DNA of 64,000 bases, taken from Desulfocarbo indianensis. GTDB lineage: Bacteria > Desulfobacterota > Desulfarculia > Desulfarculales > Desulfarculaceae. Positions 20,030-29,422 of the stretch are shown here, one piece after another. The notes under the pieces were generated by a model. It worked only from the letters and a program-made list of their open reading frames with translations, was not told the DNA's origin and did not search any database. The stretch lies in NCBI GenBank assembly GCA_001184205.1, contig LBMP01000001.1, positions 539,365 through 603,364 on the forward strand, given 5' to 3'. The translations under genes were made by a program, and so were the position numbers. Position 1 is the first letter of the stretch. Each line of letters starts with the position of its first letter.

Positions 20030-22162
20030 ATGACTTCAAGCAAGGCGCCCAACGTTAGCGGCGTGGAAAGCCCGGGACGACGCACGGTGAAAAGCCTGTG
20101 CGGCATGTGCGCGGTGCGCTGTCCCATCCAGGTGGAGGTGGAGGACGGCCGCGTCAAGTGGCTGCAGGGCAATCCCAACGACAAGGCCATGGAAGCCAGC
20201 CTCTGTCCCAAGGGCGCGGCGGGCCTGGCCATGGAATACGACGACGAGAGGCCCCAATACCCGCTGATCCGCAGCGGCGAGCGCGGCTCGGGCCAATGGC
20301 GGCGGGCGAGCTGGGACGAGGCCCTGGATTACGTGGCCGGCAAGCTGAAGGAAGTCATCGACGAATTCGGCGGCAAGGGCGTGGCGCTCTCCGACCGGGG
20401 CGGCCCCTTCGCCGATCTCACCAAAAGCTTCCTCAAGGCGCTGGGCTCTCCCAATTACTTCAACCACGACTGCACCTGCGGCCGCAACGCCCACCACGCC
20501 ACCCAAAGCGTTTTCGGGCTGGGGCGCACCGGCGCGGTCTACGACATCAAGAACACCAAGCATTTGGTGCTTTACGGCCGCAACCTCATCGAGTCCCTGC
20601 AGGTCAAGGAGGCCAAGGAATTCATCAGCGCCATGTCCTCCGGCGCCAAATGCACCTATATCGACCCCCGGGCCTCCCTGACCGCCGCCAAGGCCACCCG
20701 CTACTGGCAGATCCGGCCCAACGCCGAATACGCCCTCAACCTGGCCATGATCCACCACGTGCTGGCGGAAAAGCTCTATGACGCCGAGTTCGTGGAGCGC
20801 TGGTGCACCGGCCTGGACGAGCTGCGCCAGGCCGTGCGGCCCTACACCCTGGAATGGCAGGAGGCCCACACCGGCATCCCCGCCAGGGAGGTGAGGCAGT
20901 TCCTCGCCGAGATAGCCGCCGCCGCGCCCAGGGTAATCTTCCACGCCGGCTGGATGACCGCCCGCCACGGCCAAAGCTTCTACACCAGCCGCACCAGCCA
21001 TATCCTGAACGCGCTTTTCGGCGCCATCGAGACTCCCGGCGGGGTGTGCCTCGGCAAGAAGGCCGCCGACGCCGGCAAGAAGGACATCCGCAAGCTGGGC
21101 GACCGCATCCCCAAGGTGGAGGAGCCGCGGGTGGACGGCATCGGCTGGAAGCACAAGCATTGGGACGACGGCCCCGGCCTCTTGCATCTGCTTTTCCCGG
21201 CCATCGAAAGCGGCGATCCCTATCAGGTGGGCGCCTACCTCATCTACCGCCACGACCCCATGACCGCCCTGCCCGACCCCGACGAGCAGAAGCGCTATTA
21301 CGACAAGCTGAAGCTCATCGTGAGCATCGACGTGAATTATTCGGAGACCGGCTGGTACTCCGACGTGATCCTGCCCGAGTGCACCTATCTGGAAAGAGCC
21401 AACCTCATAGCCAGCAAGGGCGGCCTCAAGCCCAATTTCCAGCTGCGCGATCAATGCGTGGCCCCGCGTTTCGATTCGCGGCCGGCCTGGTGGATTTTCC
21501 GGGAGCTGGCCAAGCGCCTGGGGGTGGGCGAATACTTCGATTTCGAGACCATCGAGGAAATCTGGGAATACCAGCTGGAAGGCACCGGCGTAAGCCTCAA
21601 GGAATTGCGGGAAAAGGGCGTGGTCTCCCTGGCCGGCAAGCCCATCATGTGGGACCGCGCCGACGGCCTCAAGTTCAAGACGCCCTCGGGCAAGATCGAG
21701 TTCATCAGCCGGAAGCTGGACGAGGCCGGCTTCCCCTCCATCGCGCCTTTTCAGCCGCCCTCGGAACTGGCCGAGGACGAGTTCCGCCTGCTCTTCGGGC
21801 GGGGGGCGGCCCACAACCACGGCCACACCATGAACAACCCCCTCCTGCACGAGCTGGTGCCGGAAAACAGCCTGTGGCTGCATCCCGAGCGGGCCGGCGA
21901 GCTGGGCATCGCCGACGGCGATTTGGTGGAGGTGATGAGCGACGGCTACAGCGCCAAGGGCAAGGCCACCGTGACCCCCTGGATTCATCCGGACGCGGCC
22001 TTCATGTTGCACGGCTTCGGCCGCACGGTGCCTTTGCAAACCAGGGCCTGCGGCAAGGGCATGGCCGATCAGCGCCTGCAAAAGGGGCTGCTAACGGTAT
22101 ACGACCCGGTGGGCGGCGGCAACGCGCTGACCCAATGCACCATCCGCGTGCGTAAAGCATAG
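20030..22162 (+). CDS. Cytosolic PsrA/PhsA-type molybdopterin oxidoreductase
   Basis: A 710-residue DMSO-reductase-family catalytic subunit. An N-terminal [4Fe-4S] site is formed by Cys24, Cys27, Cys31 and Cys59 (CGMCAVRC...SLCPKG); the pterin-binding body and the C-terminal molydopterin dinucleotide domain (LLFGRGAAHNHGHTMNNP; HPERAGELGIADGDLVEV) follow. Aligning HDCTCGRN with the HTSTCPAG site of thiosulfate/polysulfide reductases makes Cys150 the probable Mo ligand. There is no twin-arginine leader, so unlike respiratory PsrA/PhsA it should stay in the cytoplasm. Start ATG at 20030 with AAGGAG 8 bases upstream; an upstream in-frame start at 19841 has no support. Downstream genes supply an Fe-S subunit and NAD(P)-type flavoproteins. 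Substrate unknown. Confidence 0.9.
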   Translation: MTSSKAPNVSGVESPGRRTVKSLCGMCAVRCPIQVEVEDGRVKWLQGNPNDKAMEASLCPKGAAGLAMEYDDERPQYPLIRSGERGSGQWRRASWDEALDYVAGKLKEVIDEFGGKGVALSDRGGPFADLTKSFLKALGSPNYFNHDCTCGRNAHHATQSVFGLGRTGAVYDIKNTKHLVLYGRNLIESLQVKEAKEFISAMSSGAKCTYIDPRASLTAAKATRYWQIRPNAEYALNLAMIHHVLAEKLYDAEFVERWCTGLDELRQAVRPYTLEWQEAHTGIPAREVRQFLAEIAAAAPRVIFHAGWMTARHGQSFYTSRTSHILNALFGAIETPGGVCLGKKAADAGKKDIRKLGDRIPKVEEPRVDGIGWKHKHWDDGPGLLHLLFPAIESGDPYQVGAYLIYRHDPMTALPDPDEQKRYYDKLKLIVSIDVNYSETGWYSDVILPECTYLERANLIASKGGLKPNFQLRDQCVAPRFDSRPAWWIFRELAKRLGVGEYFDFETIEEIWEYQLEGTGVSLKELREKGVVSLAGKPIMWDRADGLKFKTPSGKIEFISRKLDEAGFPSIAPFQPPSELAEDEFRLLFGRGAAHNHGHTMNNPLLHELVPENSLWLHPERAGELGIADGDLVEVMSDGYSAKGKATVTPWIHPDAAFMLHGFGRTVPLQTRACGKGMADQRLQKGLLTVYDPVGGGNALTQCTIRVRKA

Positions 22163-22423
22163 AGCCCGCGTATTTCATGATGGTCGGGCGGCGTTAAACA
22201 ACGAATTATTATCCAGGGGACCCATTATGAAAAAGGCTGCGGCATTATCGAGGGAAAGCCTGTACCAGGGCCCGGCGCAGCCAGGGGCCGGCAAACAAGG
22301 CGTCTGGCAAGCGAGGGCCGCGGGCGTGGCCAAAGCTACGTCAAGGCCCGAGAGCGGCCAGCAACGCAGGATGGCGGCGGCTGGCGCGGCCGGACGCGCG
22401 GCCTTCATGAAATATGCTGGCTA
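22160..22423. mobile_element. Interspersed 260-bp element, full-length copy 2
   Basis: 264 bp between the molybdoenzyme and its Fe-S subunit. Left end TAGAGCCCGCGTATTTCATG begins at the molybdoenzyme stop codon; the right end read inward from 22423 is TAGCCAGCATATTTCATGA, an imperfect terminal inverted repeat. The interior has nested hairpins, with an apical stem CGTGGC-CAAA-GCTACG at 22325-22340 (one G-U pair) inside a GGGCC/GGCCC stem. No protein is encoded. Its right end stops 17 bases before the Fe-S subunit start, so it lies within the operon. Confidence 0.8.
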
Positions 22424-22440
22424 GAATCAGGAGCGGCGAC

Positions 22441-22977
22441 ATGAGCAAATATTTTCTGCTGCAAGACTCGGAGCGTTGCATCGGCTGCCAGGCTTGCGAG
22501 GTGCATTGCAAAACCAACAAGAACCTGGGCGTGGGCCCGGCCCTCTGCCAAAACATGAGCGTGGGCCCGGTGGAGGTGGGCGGCGTGCCCCGGGTGCGCT
22601 TCGTCTTCATGCCCTGCTTCCATTGCGAGGAGCCCTGGTGCCTCAACGTCTGCCCCTCCGGCGCCATCAAGAAGCGCGAGGACGACGGCATCGTCTATAT
22701 AGAGCCCGCCCTGTGCATAGGCTGCAAGAGCTGCATCACCGCTTGTCCCTGGGGCGCCTGCCAATGGGACCCGGCCAACAACAAGGCCGTCAAATGCGAC
22801 TATTGCAAGGACAGGGTGGACCAGGGCCTGAAGCCGGCCTGCGTCACCAAATGCCTTACCCAGTGCCTGCAATTCGGGGAGGCCACCCGGCTGCCCGCCC
22901 ACCGGCGGGAACGCTTCGCCAAGACGGTGGCGGCCGATTCCTTCAGCCTCAAGGACATGCCGGTTCCGGGCCGCTAG
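22441..22977 (+). CDS. Four-cluster [4Fe-4S] subunit (PsrB/PhsB/DmsB type)
   Basis: A 178-residue electron-transfer subunit for the upstream molybdoenzyme. It carries the classical sixteen-plus cysteines of this family: CIGCQACEVHC (Cys13-23), CFHCEEPWCLNVCP, CIGCKSCITACP, and CDYCKDRVDQG...CVTKCLTQC. No leader peptide or membrane anchor, consistent with a cytosolic complex. ATG at 22441 has AGGAG 8 bases upstream and is preferred to 22414, which lies inside the repeat element. A NrfD-type membrane subunit, usual partner of PsrB, is absent; the flavoproteins 58 bases downstream are the likely electron partners. Confidence 0.93.
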   Translation: MSKYFLLQDSERCIGCQACEVHCKTNKNLGVGPALCQNMSVGPVEVGGVPRVRFVFMPCFHCEEPWCLNVCPSGAIKKREDDGIVYIEPALCIGCKSCITACPWGACQWDPANNKAVKCDYCKDRVDQGLKPACVTKCLTQCLQFGEATRLPAHRRERFAKTVAADSFSLKDMPVPGR

Positions 22978-23035
22978 GCCCGGCCCGCGTCGGAGGCGGC
23001 CAGGCATGCGCTTCATGAACGCAAGGTTTTCATAA

Positions 23036-26000
23036 ATGGAATCTTACACCACGGGACTATCCCTCATGCTGGGGCGGCTGCTCACCTCCTGGTGCCAGGA
23101 GCTGGACCCCGCGTCGCCGGAACGCTACCTGGAGACCGGCGGTTTCCAGGGCCTGGCCCGGGCGGCCAGCCACCCGGCGCTAGAGGTGATCGCCGAGTTG
23201 CGCGCCTCCGGCCTGCGGAACCGCGGCCCCGCCGTGGAGCCGGTCTACCTGGATTGGCAGCGCTTTTCGCGCCGGGGCGAACCCGGCCTCTTGGTGGCCG
23301 ACGCCTCGCAGCTGGACCCCCGCTGCCAAAGCGGGGCCATGCTCCTGGGCCGCAATCCCTTCGGCCTGCTGGAAGGCCTTTTGATAGCGGCCCAGGCCCT
23401 GGAGGTCTCCCAGGCCGTGGTCCTGCTGCCCAGCGAACTGGCCGGCTTCGAGGCCGGCCTGCTCAACGCCCTGGAAACCACCCGCCATCTGGTGGACCTT
23501 AAAAAAGACCTCAAGCTGGAGATAAGGCGGGACGCCTCGCCCTCCCTGTGGGAGCAGGCCCCGGCGAACGGCGAGGGCCAGCGCGCGCTCACCCACAACC
23601 TGGAAACCTGGTATCACGTCTCCCTGGTCATGTCCCTGGGGGCCGAGCGCTACAAGGCCCTGGGCCAGGAAGGCCACATCGGCACCTGGCTCATGACCAT
23701 CGGCGGGGCGGTGGCCAAGCCCGGCCTGGCCGAGGTGCCCCTGGGCGGTAGCCTGTGGCAGGTGGTGGAATCCCTGGCCGGCGGCGTGGCCAAGAAGGCC
23801 GATCCCCTGGCCGTGTCCCTGGACGGCGGCATGGGCGGCTTCCTCTCCCTGGAGGCGGCCCGGCTGCCCCTGGCCCCCGAGGAGCTGGCCGCCGCCGAGG
23901 TGAGCGCCTGCCCGGCCACCGCCTGGGTGGTGGAAAAGGGCGCCTGCCTGGTGGACATGACCCGGCGCGCCCTGCAACGCTGGTGGCAGCTGAGCGGCGA
24001 GGACTCCTCGCCCCAGCGGCGCCTCATCGCCAGGGCCCTGCGCCTGGTCACCGAGGTGGCCCGGGGCAAGGGTCGGCCCAGCCACCTGGCGGAGATGGCC
24101 GCCACCGCCCGGGAGATGGCCGCCGCGGGCCTGCGGTCCGCCTGGCCCCTGGCCAGCAGCCTGAAATATTTCCGGGGCCAATGGGAGGATCACATCTCCG
24201 GGCGCGGCTGCCCGTCCGGCTATTGCCTTTCGCGGCCGCCGGCCCCCTGCCACGCCACCTGCCCGGCGGGTATCGACATCCCCAGCTTCCTGGCCGAGAT
24301 CGGCCACGGCAACCATAAAAAGGCCGCCGGCCTCATCAGCAAGGACAATCCGCTTCCCTATTCCTGCGGCCTGGTCTGCCCCGCCCCCTGCGAGGGACAG
24401 TGCCTCAGGGGCGAGATGGACGGGCCCATCCACATCCGGGCCATGAAGGCGGTGGCGGCCAAGCGCGCCATGGCCGAGGGCGGCTATCCCAAGCCCCGCC
24501 TGGCCCGGGAGACCGGCAAGAAGGTGGCCGTGGTGGGCTCGGGCCCGGCCGGCGTCACCTGCGCCTATTACCTGGCTTTGAAGGGCCACCAGGTCACGGT
24601 CTACGAGGCCCAGGCCGAGCCGGGCGGCATGCTGCGCTACGGCATACCGGCCTACCGCCTGCCCCGCGAAATCCTGGACGAGGAATACGGCCAGCTCACC
24701 CGCCTGGGCATAAAGGTGGTGACCAGCCGGGAGGTGCAGAGCGTGCAGGAGCTCAGGGAGCTGGGCTTTGACGCCGCCTTCCTGGCCCTGGGCACCCAGC
24801 TCAGCCGCATGATCCCCATCGAGGGCGCGGATCTGCCCTTCGTCCTGGGCGGCCTGGATTTCCTCAAGGACGTGCGCGGCGGCAAGGACCCCCAGGTGGG
24901 CCCCCGGGTGGTGGTGGTGGGCGGCGGCAACGTGGCCATAGACGTGGCCCTTTCCGCCATCCGCCAGGGCGGCCACCGGGTGGACATGTTCTGCCTGGAA
25001 AAGCGGCGCGAGATGCCGGCCAGCTCCCACGAGGTGGAGCAGGCCCTGGCCGAGGGCGTGGCCATCAACAACTCCTGGGGCCCGGTGAAGGTGGCCCGCG
25101 ACGGGGTGATGACCTTCCAGCGCTGCACCAGGGTGTTCGACGAGCGCGGCCGCTTCAGCCCCCAGTTCGATGCTCAGAGGCTCTTCACCATCAAGGCCGA
25201 TCACGTCATCCTGGCCATCGGCCAGGCCACCGATCTGGCCTGCGTGGAGCAGGGCAGCCTGGTGGAGACCCAAAGGGGCATGATCTGCACCGACGACAAC
25301 CTGGCCACCCACGAGCCCGGCGTGTTCGCCGGCGGCGACGTGGTGCACGGCCCCCAGACCGTGGTCATGGCCATCCGGGCCGGCAAGCGCGGCGCGGCGG
25401 CCATCGACGCCTATCTGAAAGGCGGCAAGATCGACCCCCAGGTGGGCCGGCCCGTGCGGCGCGAGGTGGCGGTTCCCCTGGCGGTGCCGGCGGAAAAGCG
25501 CAACAGCCTGCGCCGGGCCGAGATTCCCTACATCGACGTGGAGGACCGCCGGGGCAATTTCCAGCACATCGAGCTGGGGCTCGACGACGGCATGGCCCTG
25601 GACGAATCCAGCCGCTGCCTGCGCTGCGACCTGTGCATCGGCTGCGGCCTGTGCCAGCTGGTGTGCAGCGAGGTGGGGGCCGAGGCCCTGCGCCTGCGGG
25701 ACACCAAGGCCGACCGCCTGGCCTTCAACGATTTCACCAGGCCCTCCAGCCGCTGCATAGGCTGCGGGGCCTGCTCCCAGGTCTGCCCCACCGGGGCCAT
25801 CAGGGTGGAGGACGATGGCTTCCACCGGCGGACCGTCATCACCGGCTCGGTGGTGAAAGACCACGAGCTTTTGCATTGCAGCATATGCAACGAACCCTAC
25901 ATGCCCCAGGTTTACCTGGAGCATCTCAAGAAGCGGGTGGGGCCGGCCACGGTGGCCCACGTGGACCGCAAGGTCTGCCCGGCTTGCGCGCGGCGGCAAA

Positions 26001-26056
26001 GGGCCCTGGAACTGGCCGGCATGCCTTTTCACCAGGCGGCTTTGGCCCAGGCTTAA
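23036..26056 (+). CDS. NuoF-like/GltD-like/ferredoxin fusion flavoprotein, paralogue A
   Basis: 1006 residues. Residues 1-395 align with NuoF in order: the GLRGRGGAGFPTG region reads GLRNRGPAVEPVYLDW, the NADExEPG region reads VADASQLDPRC, the GAGAYICGEE block is missing, the SLBB part (MTIGGAVAKPGLAEVPLGGSL) is kept, and the N3-cluster SCGKC is replaced by SGEDSS before the conserved SLKYFRGQWEDHI. So FMN, NADH and cluster sites all look lost. From about 405 follows a complete GltD/NfnB-type module: CHATCPAGID and CGLVCPAPC (Cys405-456), FAD fold VAVVGSGPAG (about 497), NAD(P) fold VVVVGGGNVAID (about 625). Then ferredoxin motifs CLRCDLCIGCGLC and CIGCGACSQVCP, and a CSIC/CPAC pair at about 947-984. 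Probably passes electrons between NAD(P)H and the molybdoenzyme. Confidence 0.88.
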   Translation: MESYTTGLSLMLGRLLTSWCQELDPASPERYLETGGFQGLARAASHPALEVIAELRASGLRNRGPAVEPVYLDWQRFSRRGEPGLLVADASQLDPRCQSGAMLLGRNPFGLLEGLLIAAQALEVSQAVVLLPSELAGFEAGLLNALETTRHLVDLKKDLKLEIRRDASPSLWEQAPANGEGQRALTHNLETWYHVSLVMSLGAERYKALGQEGHIGTWLMTIGGAVAKPGLAEVPLGGSLWQVVESLAGGVAKKADPLAVSLDGGMGGFLSLEAARLPLAPEELAAAEVSACPATAWVVEKGACLVDMTRRALQRWWQLSGEDSSPQRRLIARALRLVTEVARGKGRPSHLAEMAATAREMAAAGLRSAWPLASSLKYFRGQWEDHISGRGCPSGYCLSRPPAPCHATCPAGIDIPSFLAEIGHGNHKKAAGLISKDNPLPYSCGLVCPAPCEGQCLRGEMDGPIHIRAMKAVAAKRAMAEGGYPKPRLARETGKKVAVVGSGPAGVTCAYYLALKGHQVTVYEAQAEPGGMLRYGIPAYRLPREILDEEYGQLTRLGIKVVTSREVQSVQELRELGFDAAFLALGTQLSRMIPIEGADLPFVLGGLDFLKDVRGGKDPQVGPRVVVVGGGNVAIDVALSAIRQGGHRVDMFCLEKRREMPASSHEVEQALAEGVAINNSWGPVKVARDGVMTFQRCTRVFDERGRFSPQFDAQRLFTIKADHVILAIGQATDLACVEQGSLVETQRGMICTDDNLATHEPGVFAGGDVVHGPQTVVMAIRAGKRGAAAIDAYLKGGKIDPQVGRPVRREVAVPLAVPAEKRNSLRRAEIPYIDVEDRRGNFQHIELGLDDGMALDESSRCLRCDLCIGCGLCQLVCSEVGAEALRLRDTKADRLAFNDFTRPSSRCIGCGACSQVCPTGAIRVEDDGFHRRTVITGSVVKDHELLHCSICNEPYMPQVYLEHLKKRVGPATVAHVDRKVCPACARRQRALELAGMPFHQAALAQA

Positions 26057-26074
26057 GCCCTTAGCCGGCTTGCC

Positions 26075-26111
26075 AAAGGCCCCTCCCCGCCGCCGGGCGG
26101 AAGGGGCCTTT
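26075..26111 (+). terminator. Hairpin terminator after paralogue A
   Basis: Perfect 10-bp stem AAAGGCCCCT (26075-26084) / AGGGGCCTTT (26102-26111), with a short T-containing tail (GCCTTGTCT). It separates the first three genes from paralogue B, which has its own promoter. Confidence 0.75.
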
Positions 26112-26143
26112 GCCTTGTCTGGGACGTGAAAATCCGCCGGCCT

Positions 26144-26172
26144 TTGACCGCCGCCGGGGGATGGTATATTAT
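26144..26172 (+). promoter_or_regulatory. Candidate sigma-70 promoter of paralogue B
   Basis: TTGACC (26144-26149), 17-base spacer, TATTAT (26167-26172), located just after the terminator and 38 bases before the next start codon. Good match in spacing and sequence, in an otherwise GC-rich region. Confidence 0.65.
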
Positions 26173-26209
26173 AAACAGCCGTATTGACTAGATATTTGCA
26201 AGCATTTCA

Positions 26210-29200
26210 GTGGACTTGCCCATGCGTGAGGAGAGCAGCTTGAGCCAGCAGCGCCAAACCCCCAAAGACTGGGAACAGCCGCTTTTGAGCCGCCAGGCCG
26301 CCGCCCGGGGCCTGGATTTGGCCGGCTACCGGGCCGGCGGCGGGTTCAAGGGGCTGGCCGCGGCGCAAAAAATGCGGCCCCACGAGGCGATAATTCTCCT
26401 GCGCGATTGCGGGCTGCGGGGCCGGGGGCCGGGGGCCAGGCCGGTCTATCAGAAATGGTGGTCCTTCCTGGAGCGCCAGGGCCGGGGCCTCTTGTTGGTG
26501 GACGCCCGCGAGCCCGACCCCCGCGGCCGGGCGGCGGCCGGCCTTTTGCAAAACGATCCCTGGGGCCTGGTGGAGGCCCTGGCCATCGCGGCCCAGGTCT
26601 TCGGGGTGAGCCAGGCCAGCTTGCGCCTGCCGGACAGCCTGCACCGCCTCTGGCCGGACTTGCGCGACGCCCTGGCCGAGGCCGCCTCCGGGGGCGCGCT
26701 GGGCGGCCTGGACCTGCGTATCGAGCCGGAGGAGGAGCGTCCCGCCGCCACCGCCGCCCCCGTCGCCCAGGCGGGCATGGCCGCCAGGACCGCCCGGCCC
26801 GAACTTAACCACGCCCTACAGACCTGGTATCAGTTGGGCCTGGCCTTTGCCCTGGGCCCCGACGCCTACCGCGCCCTGGGCCGCAACCGCCAGGCCGGCA
26901 CCGCCCTCATCACGGTGGGCGGGGCGGTGGCCCAGCCCGGCCTCTACGAGGTTCCCCTGGGGCTGGAGCTGAGCGACCTTCTGCAGGCCGCCGGCGGGCC
27001 TCTGGCCTCGCGGGAGATCAAGGGCATCTGCCTGGAAGACGGCCTGGGCGGCTTCCTCACCCTGCCCAGAGCCGAGACGCCCCTGGCCCCCGAGGAGCTG
27101 ATGAGCCAGAAGCTGGCCCCCAGCTTCAACACCCTGTGGGTGCTGGACCAGGGCGATTGCCTGATCAACCTCACCCGCCGGGCCATGACCCGCGCCCTCA
27201 ACCTGGGCCTGGAGACCGAGGAAGCCTCCCGCCAGCTGACCCTGCACGCCATCCGCCTGGTGATCCAGCTGGCCCTGCGCGAGGCCAAGCCGGACCATAT
27301 CTCCAACCTCAAGGAGATCGCCGCCCAGATGGAGCGCATGGGCGCGGCCGCGGCCTGGGCCCTGCAAAGCTCGCTGCAATACTTCCCCGGCGAATGGCGG
27401 CTGCACCTCACCCGCGAGAGCTGCGCGGCCTTCGACTGCCTGACGCCCCTGGCGGCCCCCTGCCAGGCGGGCTGCCCGGCGGGCATAGACATACCCAGCT
27501 TCATGGCCCTGGTGGCGGCGGACCGCTACACGGCGGCGGTGGAGGTGATCCGCCAGGACAATCCCCTGCCTTACGTCTGCGGCCTGGTCTGCCCGGCGCC
27601 CTGCGAGAAAACCTGCGTGCGCGCCGGCCTGGACCAGGCGGTGAGCATCCGGGCCATGAAGGCGGTGGCGGCCAAGCACGCCCTGGAAACCGGCGGCTAT
27701 CCCCGCCCGCGCCTGGCCCCGCCCAGCGGCAAGCGGGCGGCGGTGATCGGGGCCGGACCGGCCGGGCTCTCCTGCGCCTATTTCCTGGCCCTGGAGGGCC
27801 ACGCGGCCACCATCTTCGAGGCCGAGGACCAGGCCGGCGGCACCGCCTTCAGCGGCATTCCCGCCTATCGCCTGCCCAGGGAGGTGATCCAGGCCGACGT
27901 GCAGGGCATTCTGGATTTGGGCGTGGAGATGCGCCTGGGACAAAAACTGGGGCGCGACTTCAGCCTGCAAAGCCTGCGCGACGAGGGCTATGACGCGGTT
28001 TTCCTGGGCATCGGCGCCACCTGCGGCTACCGCCTGGGCCTGCCCGGCGAAGATGATTTCCCCGGCCAAATCCTGGACGCGGTGAGCTTTCTGAAGGAAA
28101 TAGCCCAGGGCCGCAGGCAGCCCCCCGCCGAAGAGGTGGTGGTGGTGGGCGGCGGCAACGCGGCCATGGACGCGGCCCGCACCTGCGTGCGCCTGGGCTG
28201 CGCCAGCGTCAGCGTGGCCTACCGCCGCACCCGCCAGGAAATGCCGGCCCACGAGGAAGAGGTCGAGGAGGCCATGGCCGAGGGCGTGCGCTTCCTCTTC
28301 CTGGTGATACCCAAGGGCCTGCAAGGCGACGGCGGCCGGCTGAGCGGCCTGGCGTGCCTGCGGGCCGAACTGGGCCCGGCCGACGAATCCGGCCGGCGGC
28401 GGCCGGTGCCGCTGGAGGGCTCGGATTTCGTCTTGCCGGCCGGGGCGGTGATAGCGGCCATCGGCCAGAAGCTGGACGCGGACTGCCTGGACGCGGACTG
28501 CGGCCTGGAGCTGGCCCGCGGCTCCCGGGTGGCCGCCCAGGCGGCCACCGGCCAGACCAACCTGGGCTGGCTTTTCGCCGGCGGCGACGCGGTGACCGGC
28601 CCGGCCACGGTGGTGGAGGCGGTGGCCGCCGGCAAGCGGGCGGCCAGGGCCATGAGCCAATACCTGCAAGGCCAGCCGGTTGACCTGGCCCTGACCGCGC
28701 CGCGGCCCAGGGACCGGGTCGAGCCCATCGCGGCCGCGCCAAGGCAAAGGGCCCGCGCCACCCGCCTGCCCATGCCCCTGCGCCAGGCGGAGGAGCGCAA
28801 GCGCGATTTTGAGCAGGTGGAGCTGGGGTTCAGCGACGAGCAGGCCTTTGAGGTGGCGGCCCGCTGCCTGCGTTGCGATCTGTGCATCGGCTGCGGGCTC
28901 TGCCGCACCGCCTGCGCCGAAATGGGGGCCGAGGCCCTGCAATTCAAGGAGGTGGGCGACCGGCTGGCCTTCAGCGATTTCCTCATGCCATCCAAGGCGT
29001 GCATGGGCTGCGGGGCCTGCGCCAACGCCTGTCCCACCGGGGCCTTGCAGCTCTCGGACCACGACCGCAAGCGGCAATTGGTGATGACCGGCACCGTGCT
29101 CAAGGAATCCGATCTCTTGTCCTGCTCCATCTGCGGCCAACCCTACGCCTCCCAGATTCAGCTGGAAAAGGTGGGCCAGCGCCTGGGCGACCGGCTGCAC

Positions 29201-29353
29201 CAGCGGGTGGATGAACACATCTGCCCCACCTGCGCCCGCGTGCAGCAGGTGCGCGAAAAATGGGCCAACCGCTTTCTGCGCCGGGGAGCCCCCGGCGCGC
29301 CGGGCGCGCCCGGCGCGGAAGGGCCCAGCCTTTATCCGGGCCGCCGATCCTGA
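26210..29353 (+). CDS. NuoF-like/GltD-like/ferredoxin fusion flavoprotein, paralogue B
   Basis: 1047 residues with the same architecture as paralogue A. The NuoF part again lacks ligand motifs (GLRGRGPGARPVYQKWW; LVDAREPDPRG), keeps the SLBB part (ITVGGAVAQPGLYEVPLG) and ends SLQYFPGEWRLHL. The GltD part has CQAGCPAGIDIPSF and CGLVCPAPCEKTC (from about 418), FAD fold AAVIGAGPAGLSCAYF (about 511) and NAD(P) fold VVVVGGGNAAMDAA (about 643), then two ferredoxin motifs (about 886 and 931), and CSIC/CPTC near 971 and 1005. A GAPGAPGAPGA proline-alanine-glycine stretch lies near the C terminus. Start GTG at 26210 (ATG at 26222 is the alternative); ribosome site weak. Its own promoter and a terminator upstream suggest separate control. 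Confidence 0.87.
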   Translation: MDLPMREESSLSQQRQTPKDWEQPLLSRQAAARGLDLAGYRAGGGFKGLAAAQKMRPHEAIILLRDCGLRGRGPGARPVYQKWWSFLERQGRGLLLVDAREPDPRGRAAAGLLQNDPWGLVEALAIAAQVFGVSQASLRLPDSLHRLWPDLRDALAEAASGGALGGLDLRIEPEEERPAATAAPVAQAGMAARTARPELNHALQTWYQLGLAFALGPDAYRALGRNRQAGTALITVGGAVAQPGLYEVPLGLELSDLLQAAGGPLASREIKGICLEDGLGGFLTLPRAETPLAPEELMSQKLAPSFNTLWVLDQGDCLINLTRRAMTRALNLGLETEEASRQLTLHAIRLVIQLALREAKPDHISNLKEIAAQMERMGAAAAWALQSSLQYFPGEWRLHLTRESCAAFDCLTPLAAPCQAGCPAGIDIPSFMALVAADRYTAAVEVIRQDNPLPYVCGLVCPAPCEKTCVRAGLDQAVSIRAMKAVAAKHALETGGYPRPRLAPPSGKRAAVIGAGPAGLSCAYFLALEGHAATIFEAEDQAGGTAFSGIPAYRLPREVIQADVQGILDLGVEMRLGQKLGRDFSLQSLRDEGYDAVFLGIGATCGYRLGLPGEDDFPGQILDAVSFLKEIAQGRRQPPAEEVVVVGGGNAAMDAARTCVRLGCASVSVAYRRTRQEMPAHEEEVEEAMAEGVRFLFLVIPKGLQGDGGRLSGLACLRAELGPADESGRRRPVPLEGSDFVLPAGAVIAAIGQKLDADCLDADCGLELARGSRVAAQAATGQTNLGWLFAGGDAVTGPATVVEAVAAGKRAARAMSQYLQGQPVDLALTAPRPRDRVEPIAAAPRQRARATRLPMPLRQAEERKRDFEQVELGFSDEQAFEVAARCLRCDLCIGCGLCRTACAEMGAEALQFKEVGDRLAFSDFLMPSKACMGCGACANACPTGALQLSDHDRKRQLVMTGTVLKESDLLSCSICGQPYASQIQLEKVGQRLGDRLHQRVDEHICPTCARVQQVREKWANRFLRRGAPGAPGAPGAEGPSLYPGRRS

Positions 29354-29359
29354 GCTTGC

Positions 29360-29387
29360 TTGCCCCGGCGCTTGCCGCTAGTATAAT
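29360..29387 (+). promoter_or_regulatory. Candidate sigma-70 promoter of paralogue C
   Basis: TATAAT at 29382-29387 is a perfect -10 box; TTGCCC at 29360-29365 with a 16-base spacer is the best -35. It lies 36 bases before the GTG start of the third NuoF-like gene. Confidence 0.6.
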
Positions 29388-29422
29388 TTCAGAGGTTTCC
29401 GCTAGGGGAAGGAAGCAGGAGA

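Noticed and set aside
20465-20490. Selenocysteine or formate dehydrogenase type Mo ligand
   Set aside because: No in-frame TGA in the gene; the aligned site is a Cys in CTCGRN, as in polysulfide/thiosulfate reductases.
22414-22440. Upstream ATG for the Fe-S subunit
   Set aside because: Lies in the terminal repeat of the element and lacks a ribosome site; ATG at 22441 has AGGAG.
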